39,481 nucleotides of DNA from Lachnospiraceae bacterium (lineage in GTDB: Bacteria > Bacillota > Clostridia > Lachnospirales > Lachnospiraceae), in the NCBI GenBank assembly GCA_017448845.1, contig JAFSKT010000086.1:1-39481 (forward strand), given 5' to 3'. Position numbers and translations under genes: made by a program. Numbering within the stretch: position 1 is the stretch's first letter; the number at the start of each line of letters is the position of its first letter. The notes under the pieces were generated by a model. That model worked only from the letters and a program-made list of their open reading frames with translations, ran no database searches and was not told the origin of the DNA. Positions 33,739 to 39,481 of the stretch are shown piece by piece.

Positions 33739-36020
33739 AAACAAAAGAAAAGACAATAAATCCGCTGATAAGCGCAATAATACTGATGGTGCTGATCATG
33801 TCCACAGCCCTGTTTTTCAGGATAATGGCTTCCAGGACCGTATATACTTCTTTGGGAGAGGATTATATCGATCCGGAAACCTCTGTTCCGTATCTTACCG
33901 AGATGGACTCCTATTATCATCTGAGAATGACAAGAGATATCAGGGATTACTCCCATCCCGGAAACGAGCTTAAGTATGGGGAACCCTGGGACGGTCTGAG
34001 CTATGCTCCATATGGCAGAAGCGCTGCAGGATACAGTCCCCTTATGGCAGATATCGCAGTCTTTTTCTCAAGGCTGCTTTCTTCTTTCGGGGATCTTACT
34101 CTGGAAAAGGTTGTATATTGGCAGGGAGCGTTTTTGTCTGTGCTGGTTGTTATACCTGTTTTTATCATGGCATTCCGTATGCAGGGAATGATCGCAGCCT
34201 TGACGGCGGCGGTACTGGCCTCCTTAAACTACGGGTACTTCCTTCATACCGTTCCGGGCTTTTATGACACCGATACCGTCCTTTCCTGGTCTTCTGCAGT
34301 GTTCTTCTGCCTGGCCTGTCTGTTGATCAGTTCCTTCAGTGAGGAGAAAGAAGGCAATAAAACCATGATAAAAAGGACAGTATATGGGGTATTGTTCTTT
34401 ATAAGCTTCCTGGTCCTGATCCTTTCATGGAATGTCTATACACTGTTCATGGGGATACTGGCCCTGTCTTTGCTGGTGTTTTTCGCACTTTCTGTCAAAG
34501 CGGATAAATCTTCGATCCGTGCAAAACTCATGGGACCCGGAACGGCGCTGGCTTTGATACTTCTCGGAGTGCTGATATTGGACCGGGGCTTTATTTCCAG
34601 TCTTTTCAGCCAGTTCAAAGGTGTATTCATAGGAAACAGTACCGGGCTTTTTCCTGATGCATATGTATCCGTATCTGAAATGAGAAAGCCATCATTGATA
34701 GCAGGAGGCTTTACCGGTCTTTTTCAGATGAAGGTCCTGTCGGAAGGCAATATAGGCATCATAAACGCGGTGGGAGGCGCCGTTCCCTGCATCATGTCCC
34801 TTGTGATGCTTGTGATCCTTATAAAGAAGGTCATAAAGGGAGAACACCGTTTTGAGTATATCCTATTCAGCATATGGTATTTGATCACCGCTGTTTTAGC
34901 CTTCAGAAGCTGGCGGTTCATAATGCTTTTTGCCGTGCCGGTTGCCATCCTCTCAGGAATGCTGGTGGGAAAGATCTGTACGATCATGGTGGACCGGAAG
35001 CTAATGGACTGGCAGGTATTTGCCACGATGTTGATACTGCTTGCCCTTTTCCCTGCCCTCTACGGGGCTTACCGTTCAAAGGGGGATTCTTTACCACAGG
35101 TAAACCGCTATCTCCATGAACCTTTAAGCAACATCCGTTCGCAGACCGGTACGGATGCCATAGTTGCAAGCTGGTGGGACTACGGATACTTCTTTGAGGA
35201 AAAGACAGGCCGAAGGACCTTATTTGACGGCGGTTCGCAGGACGGAAAGCGTGTTTACTGGGTCGGAAAAGCTTTGGCCGCCGTAGATGAAAAACTTTCC
35301 CGGAATATCATAAAAATGCTCTCGGGCTCGGGAGATGATGCCACAGAAGGTATGATAAAAGCATTCGGAGAAAATAAGGATACCCTGATATTTATGACTG
35401 AGCTCCTTTCTTCGGACAGAGATCCCGCTGAGACAAAACTGATAGAAAGAGGGCTTTCCCCTGAAGAAGCTTCCGCCATGGCAGATCTTCTGTTCCCTGA
35501 AGTGAAGGAAGAAGTTCTTTTTATCGTTACACATGACATGATAAACATCGCCCCCTGGTTTGCTGAATTCGGATATTACGGGGAAGACGATGCCCTGTCT
35601 GACGGGGAATACTCATTGATCTTTAATAACATGGAATATAAGCCGCAAAACGGAAAAGCAGCCTGGCGCTTTTCAAGGAATGGGGAGATTATAGACTTTA
35701 CCATAGAGGATAATAACGGCACTTATGAAGCATATACAAAGAAGCCCGAACAGGAAGGGGATAGCATCCCCGTTGACAGGATCATTAAAATTGAAAACGG
35801 CATGTACATGGAGTATGGGGGATCGGAGGTTTCTTCCGGCACTAAAGGCTGGACGGTTATTTTGAATATGGACGCTTCTTCCCCTATGGTAACTGTCGTA
35901 ACTACCCCGCTGTATGAGTCGGTTTTCGGAAGACTTTATTTTCAGGGAGGCAGCGGAATGGAGCATTATGCATTTTCAGATCTCTCCGGGGGAAGTGCTT
36001 TTATCTATGATGTGAGATGA
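33735..36020 (+). CDS. STT3/AglB/PglB-like oligosaccharyltransferase
   Basis: Family enzymes transfer a whole glycan from a polyprenyl carrier to asparagine in N-X-S/T sites outside the cytoplasm. The 761 residues show an N-terminal multi-helix membrane part (to about 445) and a soluble C-terminal domain. Family motifs are all visible: E57-M-D58-SYYHLR (first external loop, metal and catalytic acid), DTD at 178-180, SVSE at 312-315 (the archaeal-style loop glutamate), RSWRF near 391-395, WWDYG at 480-484, and HDMI at 600-603. The start is a TTG, seven bases behind AGGAGG and overlapping the DUF2304 stop. It lies within a glycan-assembly operon. Intact motifs suggest activity; transfer to Asn is inferred. 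Confidence 0.93.
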   Translation: MKTKEKTINPLISAIILMVLIMSTALFFRIMASRTVYTSLGEDYIDPETSVPYLTEMDSYYHLRMTRDIRDYSHPGNELKYGEPWDGLSYAPYGRSAAGYSPLMADIAVFFSRLLSSFGDLTLEKVVYWQGAFLSVLVVIPVFIMAFRMQGMIAALTAAVLASLNYGYFLHTVPGFYDTDTVLSWSSAVFFCLACLLISSFSEEKEGNKTMIKRTVYGVLFFISFLVLILSWNVYTLFMGILALSLLVFFALSVKADKSSIRAKLMGPGTALALILLGVLILDRGFISSLFSQFKGVFIGNSTGLFPDAYVSVSEMRKPSLIAGGFTGLFQMKVLSEGNIGIINAVGGAVPCIMSLVMLVILIKKVIKGEHRFEYILFSIWYLITAVLAFRSWRFIMLFAVPVAILSGMLVGKICTIMVDRKLMDWQVFATMLILLALFPALYGAYRSKGDSLPQVNRYLHEPLSNIRSQTGTDAIVASWWDYGYFFEEKTGRRTLFDGGSQDGKRVYWVGKALAAVDEKLSRNIIKMLSGSGDDATEGMIKAFGENKDTLIFMTELLSSDRDPAETKLIERGLSPEEASAMADLLFPEVKEEVLFIVTHDMINIAPWFAEFGYYGEDDALSDGEYSLIFNNMEYKPQNGKAAWRFSRNGEIIDFTIEDNNGTYEAYTKKPEQEGDSIPVDRIIKIENGMYMEYGGSEVSSGTKGWTVILNMDASSPMVTVVTTPLYESVFGRLYFQGGSGMEHYAFSDLSGGSAFIYDVR

Positions 36021-36034
36021 GGAGAAATGGCAGG

Positions 36035-37078
36035 ATGATGAAAAAAGGTCTGTATGTAATAGACGGTATTTTTCTCGCAAGGAGGCTTACGGGAGTAGAG
36101 CGCTTTGCTTATAACATGGTTAAGGAAATGGACGCTCTGGTGAAACCCGGGCGTTTTATCCTCCTTGCTCCCATGAAGAGTGAAAATGAAATGGAGCTTA
36201 AAAACATTAAGCTCGTTAAGTACGGGCATTTTAAGGGATATTTATGGGAACAGACCGATCTGGCTTATTTCATCTTAAAACACAGGGCAAGGTGCATATC
36301 CTTTTGTAATACCGTCCCGGTCCTTGCTTCAAGGGGCGTAGTCTTTTTGCATGACATCAGTATGAGAGTCAACCCCGGCTTCTTCTCCACTAATTTCAGG
36401 GGATGCCTCAGCATTTTATGCTGGTGCCTTATGTACCGGGCCATTGTGATGTCCGGAGTGAAAATAGCCACCGTCTCGGAATTCTCAAAATCCGAGATGA
36501 TCCGTTATTATAAAATAGATAAAGACCGGATAAGCGTGATCCACAGTGCCTGGCAGCATATGGAGGATATTGAAGCGGATTACGGGATCCTTCAAAGACT
36601 CGGATTGGAGAAGGGAAAATATTACTTTGGGATGGCTACCGCCGCTCCCAATAAGAATACTAAATGGATAATTGAGGCGGCGAGACAGCACAAAGACAGC
36701 ATTTTTGTGCTTGCAGGGCATATGAGTGAAGGAGTATGCCCGGAAAACAGGCCGGAAAACCTGATCCTTGCGGGATATGTAAGCGACGGTGAGGCAAAAG
36801 CCCTTATGGGCAGCTGCAGAGCCTTTATCCTACCGACATTTTATGAGGGATTCGGACTGCCTCCCATGGAAGCGCTTGCAAGCGGCGCGGAGGGCATCAT
36901 CCTTTCAGACATCCCCTGTCTTCGGGAGATATACGGGGATATCGCTTCTTATATCGATCCCCACGACTACGATAACACCTGCCTGGAAGTAAAGGAGCAG
37001 TCTCCCGGTGATATTCAGAGATTTCTTGATCGTTATTCCTGGAAAATTTCCGCAAAAGCGCTTCTACGGTTGCTTTAA
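36035..37078 (+). CDS. Glycosyltransferase family 4 (second)
   Basis: A 347-residue GT-B enzyme. It begins KKGLYVIDGIFLARRLTGVERFAYNM, the GT4 mannosyl/rhamnosyl-transferase-like N-terminus, and carries PTFYEGFGLPPMEALASG with the EX7E donor motif. ATVSEFSKSEM is also typical. I chose the ATG at 36035, with GGAGA nine bases upstream; another ATG at 36017 overlaps the STT3 stop. It is the last gene of the glycan operon. No initiating phosphoglycosyl transferase or Wzy polymerase is in the window, so the first sugar must be added by an enzyme encoded elsewhere. Confidence 0.9.
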   Translation: MMKKGLYVIDGIFLARRLTGVERFAYNMVKEMDALVKPGRFILLAPMKSENEMELKNIKLVKYGHFKGYLWEQTDLAYFILKHRARCISFCNTVPVLASRGVVFLHDISMRVNPGFFSTNFRGCLSILCWCLMYRAIVMSGVKIATVSEFSKSEMIRYYKIDKDRISVIHSAWQHMEDIEADYGILQRLGLEKGKYYFGMATAAPNKNTKWIIEAARQHKDSIFVLAGHMSEGVCPENRPENLILAGYVSDGEAKALMGSCRAFILPTFYEGFGLPPMEALASGAEGIILSDIPCLREIYGDIASYIDPHDYDNTCLEVKEQSPGDIQRFLDRYSWKISAKALLRLL

Positions 37079-37098
37079 TAAAGCGGTGATGATATAAT
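37070..37098 (+). promoter_or_regulatory. Promoter TTGCTT-N17-TATAAT
   Basis: A well-spaced promoter: -35 TTGCTT (37070-37075, inside the end of the GT4 gene), 17 bases, then a perfect TATAAT (37093-37098). A small hairpin (AGGCG-TTT-CGCCT, 37113-37125) follows. It now faces only a truncated nuclease gene. Confidence 0.5.
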
Positions 37099-37225
37099 TC
37101 TGTCTGTATCTAAGGCGTTTCGCCTAAAGCATGAACAAAAGATGATCATCCGTTCAGGGATATTGCTCATGCTATTTTCACAATTACAATAGCAGGAGCA
37201 GAAGAAACAGAGCATTTCAGGCAGC

Positions 37226-37915
37226 TGTTATTTCCACGTACTCCTCGATGTCAGTGTTTTTCTTAATGACAAGGAAAACATTGATCTGGAGATGCAGGTT
37301 GTAAGAGAGGCGTTCTGGTGTGACAGATCGCTGTCATATATATGCAGATCCTTTGACAGTCTGAACAGAGGCGCGGCATATGGTGAAACCAAACCTGTAA
37401 AGCAGGTAGCGTTTTGCGATTTCACACTTTTTCCGGATCATCCGGAGTTTTGCGCTACGTTCATGATGCTGAATAAAAAAAGGCCGGAGGTTGTGTATTC
37501 GGAGAAGTTTGTCATTACGAATATAGACCTTACCAGGATCGATCTGGCGACCAAAGAAGACAAGAAGGATAAAATTGATCAATGGGCAGAGTTTTTCAAG
37601 GCGAAGACCTGGGAGGACATGAAGATGCTTGCAGAAAAGAATGAATCCATAGGAAGAGCCGTATCCGGAGTATGGCAGCTCACGGAAGAAGAGAAGATCC
37701 GTCAACGATGCCGTGCAAGAGAGGAATGGATCATTAACGACAACTACAAGACGAAAAAACTAAAAGAGCAGGAAGAAGAGCTTAGGCAGAAAGATGCAGT
37801 ATTAGAGCAGAAGGATGCCGCAATATCCGATCAAAAAGCGATCATTGAACAGCTGCAGGATGAAATTGAGCGCCTTAAGAATATGATGGCAAATAAGAAT
37901 GCAGAAGAGGATTAA
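37226..37915 (+). pseudogene. Rpn-family PD-(D/E)XK nuclease/transposase, 5'-truncated
   Basis: The frame carries the second half of a recombination-promoting nuclease (Rpn/PD-(D/E)XK transposase family). It starts at the strand with NIDLEMQVV, which holds the family's E-x-Q catalytic residues, then YICRSFDSLN and PVKQVAFCDFTLF, and ends in a coiled coil rich in Glu, Gln and Lys. The N-terminal 60 or so residues, with the first catalytic acid, are missing; a stop lies in frame upstream. An internal ATG at 37292 would start after the E-x-Q motif, so the enzyme is probably dead. Confidence 0.8.
37605..37798 (+). repeat. Direct repeat, copy 1 (pair at 38179-38372)
   Basis: About 194 bases, beginning AGACCTGGGAGGACATGAAG, recur 574 bases downstream with only scattered mismatches. 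Both copies encode the same Rpn C-terminal stretch (KTWEDMKMLAEKN...EEEL). It marks a partial duplication or the join of two related nuclease genes. Confidence 0.9.
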
Positions 37916-37929
37916 GAAGTGACCAGATT

Positions 37930-38154
37930 ATGAAGAAATTGACGTTAAATGAATATGGGGAACAGGTAGTAACTATGGAAAAGAGTGATTGCGGACCTCT
38001 TACAGAAGAGGAGAAGCAGATGATTGCTGATTTAGACACTTTTGAGGATATGTATGATGAGGAATGTCCTCCAATTCCGGCAGAAATGGCTGAACAGATG
38101 AAAAAGGACATTAATTCCGGGACAAGAAAAGGAAGATTGGCTGCTATTGGATGA
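37930..38154 (+). CDS. Small acidic protein, unknown (74 aa)
   Basis: The frame begins MKKLTLNEYGEQVVTMEKSD and is strongly acidic in the middle (DLDTFEDMYDEECPPIP). It lies between the two Rpn fragments, 14 bases after the first. The ribosome site (AAGAAGTGA) is modest. No family recognised; size and position would suit a small partner protein such as an antitoxin, but nothing in the sequence proves it. Confidence 0.5.
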   Translation: MKKLTLNEYGEQVVTMEKSDCGPLTEEEKQMIADLDTFEDMYDEECPPIPAEMAEQMKKDINSGTRKGRLAAIG

Positions 38155-38177
38155 TTTTGGAGATCGATCTTTTGTAA

Positions 38178-38423
38178 AAGACCTGGGAGGACATGAAGAT
38201 GCTTGCAGAGAAGAATGAACCTATAGGAAGAGCCGTATCCGGAGTATGGCAGCTCACGGAAGAAGAGAAGATCCGTCAAAGATGCCGTGCAAGAGAGGAA
38301 TGGATCATCAACGACAACTACAAAACGAGAAAACTAAAAGAGCAGGAAGAAGAACTCAAGCAGAAGGATGCTGAAATCGAAAAGTTGAGGGCAGAAATTG
38401 AAGGTCTTAAGAGAGAAAAATAA
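38178..38423 (+). pseudogene. Second Rpn nuclease fragment (C-terminus only)
   Basis: A frame directly after an in-frame TAA (38175-38177) encodes KTWEDMKMLAEKNEPIGRAV and a shorter coiled-coil tail ending in EGLKREK. It is a diverged copy of the C-terminus of the gene at 37226-37915. Only about 82 codons remain and the catalytic part is absent. An ATG at 38193 could start a 76-residue peptide. Confidence 0.75.
38179..38372 (+). repeat. Direct repeat, copy 2 (pair at 37605-37798)
   Basis: This is the second copy of the 194-base repeat described at 37605. Differences are mostly single bases, several at third codon positions, which points to two related genes that diverged under selection rather than a very recent copy. 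Confidence 0.9.
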
Positions 38424-38610
38424 GTACTGCTTAAGGGAATCAGTATGTCAGGATCCGGGTTTTAAAACCGGAAATGTTTTCGGAATGGATTTAAAATAAC
38501 AGAATAGACATCAAAAACGACCGAATGTTCAAAATCGGTTGAATTTTATTGAAGGATACCATATTATCGAAAATGGTACCTGACTTTCGGGGTTGAAGTG
38601 GAAAATATAG

Positions 38611-38650
38611 TGCTAAGCCACAGATTAAAACCTGTGACTTAGCATCTTTT
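38611..38650 (+). terminator. Palindrome and T-run at the 3' end of the IS transposase
   Basis: TGCTAAG-C-CACAG pairs with CTGTG-A-CTTAGCA (38611-38644), followed on the plus strand by TCTTTTTT. It contains the stop codon of the minus-strand transposase. It likely stops transcription entering the insertion sequence from the plus-strand side, as is common at IS ends. Confidence 0.65.
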
Positions 38651-39481
38651 TTATCTGACCTTTTGACAGAAAATAGGATGTCAGAGGAAGACCTGTTTTT
38701 TTAGTCAAGTCCTTTATGAAGACACTATTTCTTGCAAGGTTCATATATTTTCGATCAGAGATTTTTGCGATTCTAAAGTCACGGATGAAGGCAAAGATCT
38801 CTTCAGAACAGTACTTATTTTCAAGTACCTTAAACTGGAGCAGTCTTGTAAGAAGGACTGCAAGATAACAGATCAGAAAGTGCCCGGTTATCGTTTCCTC
38901 TTTTTGTAGGTATACAGGACGTGCATCTAACTCCGATTTCATAATTCGAAACGATTCCTCGATTCTCCAAAGATTATGATAAGCTTTATAAATTTCCTGA
39001 TCAGACATTTTTAATTCTGATGTGACGAGCAAGTTATAACCTGCAAGTTTGCGTGCGTTTTCAATAGCCTGATCATTCATGGTCACCTTTACTTTTCCGT
39101 CAGTTTCTTTCCCTTTTTTATCCGCCGAAACAAAATTTACAAACTTTGCACACTCACCATACTCAGATCTCTTTGCTTGGGAGGTCTTTAAATCTCGCGC
39201 TTTTTCTACAAGCTTGTTTATTTCATATATTTGCTTCTTTGCAAGTGCAGGATTGAAGGTTACAACTCTTTTTTCTGTAAAAGTCACTTTTCTTTTCTTT
39301 CCGGTTTTTTCATCATCTATTTCGTATTCAAAGTCATCAATACATTCTTTGATTTTATACAGTACATCGCCATTGCTGCTTTTTATCTCTCGATAGTCAT
39401 TCGGGAGCAGTACCCAGACCTTCTCTTTTTCAGAAAGAGTTTTTACGGATTTGGAGAATATATATCCATCTTTTTCTTTTA
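38625..39481 (-). CDS. IS1634-type transposase, 5' part beyond the window
   Basis: The minus-strand frame is open from the window edge to TAA at 38625, giving 285 codons of the C-terminal part of a DDE transposase of the IS1634/IS4 type. The landmark is YHNLWRIEESFRIMKSELD, which holds the catalytic glutamate in the Y-x2-R-x3-E arrangement, followed by GHFLICYLAVLLTRLL. The GTG at 39287 is only an internal codon, because coding continues upstream through EKEKVWVLLPNDYREI. No disruption is seen in the visible part, so it may be complete. Confidence 0.9.
   Translation of the reverse strand, partial: KEKDGYIFSKSVKTLSEKEKVWVLLPNDYREIKSSNGDVLYKIKECIDDFEYEIDDEKTGKKRKVTFTEKRVVTFNPALAKKQIYEINKLVEKARDLKTSQAKRSEYGECAKFVNFVSADKKGKETDGKVKVTMNDQAIENARKLAGYNLLVTSELKMSDQEIYKAYHNLWRIEESFRIMKSELDARPVYLQKEETITGHFLICYLAVLLTRLLQFKVLENKYCSEEIFAFIRDFRIAKISDRKYMNLARNSVFIKDLTKKTGLPLTSYFLSKGQIKKMLSHRF

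Noticed and set aside
37334-38279. Two minus-strand frames (37334-37705 and 37875-38279) with nearly the same N-terminus (MTDLLFFRELPYSGYG)
   Set aside because: They are the reverse reading of the 194-base direct repeat within the Rpn fragments. Their similarity reflects the plus-strand repeat, not a minus-strand gene family.
1-39481. CRISPR arrays, tRNA or rRNA genes
   Set aside because: No regularly spaced repeats, no cloverleaf-like segments and no rRNA core sequences were noticed on reading; a tRNA scan was not possible here.

Overview
The window looks like chromosome from an anaerobic Clostridia species, most likely a gut or rumen Lachnospiraceae. This is an inference. It rests on the phenylacetate-CoA ligase next to indolepyruvate:ferredoxin oxidoreductase, the abundance of c-di-GMP proteins, the Rpn-type nuclease remnants, and strong AGGAGG-like ribosome binding sites. 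No rRNA, tRNA or CRISPR array was seen.

Region 1 (1-4380) is a decaying mobile-element zone. It holds an IS1380-type transposase, a 5'-truncated metallophosphoesterase, an uncharacterised protein with an internal duplication, an antitoxin-like gene whose ParE-type toxin is cut off, and a broken tyrosine recombinase on the other strand. The toxin and the recombinase are joined end to end at a rearrangement point. Region 2 (4390-6110) is one chemoreceptor gene on the minus strand. Region 3 (6420-13955) is a defence island: a complete type I restriction-modification system (hsdR, hsdM, hsdS) with a MntA/HepT toxin-antitoxin pair between hsdM and hsdS, then a DUF3800 gene broken by one in-frame stop. 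Region 4 (14000-16400) has a glutamate/dicarboxylate-type symporter with an unusual soluble N-terminal extension, a GNAT remnant and a small membrane protein.

Region 5 (16417-25092) is housekeeping and metabolic. It carries a DUF4037 protein, an N-degron module (clpS, clpA, aat), then iorA-iorB-paaK for fermentation of aromatic amino acids by 2-keto acid oxidation to aryl-CoA or arylacetate, and a DnaQ-like exonuclease with a zinc ribbon. Region 6 (25095-30043) is signalling. A lipoprotein sugar-binding protein is translationally coupled to a membrane diguanylate cyclase with no transporter genes, and it faces a convergent HD-GYP/GGDEF protein.

Region 7 (30236-37078) is the most interesting part. 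It is a compact six-gene glycan locus: GT4, a Wzx-like flippase, a GT2 of the dolichyl-phosphate-sugar synthase type, DUF2304, an STT3/AglB/PglB-like oligosaccharyltransferase, and a second GT4. The STT3 protein keeps all the recognisable catalytic motifs (MDSYYH, DTD, SVSE, WWDYG, HDMI). Together these genes suggest lipid-linked glycan assembly, flipping and en bloc transfer to protein, a candidate N-glycosylation system in a Gram-positive lineage. Region 8 (37080-39481) returns to mobile debris: two overlapping-history copies of an Rpn nuclease C-terminus and an IS1634-type transposase that runs off the window end.
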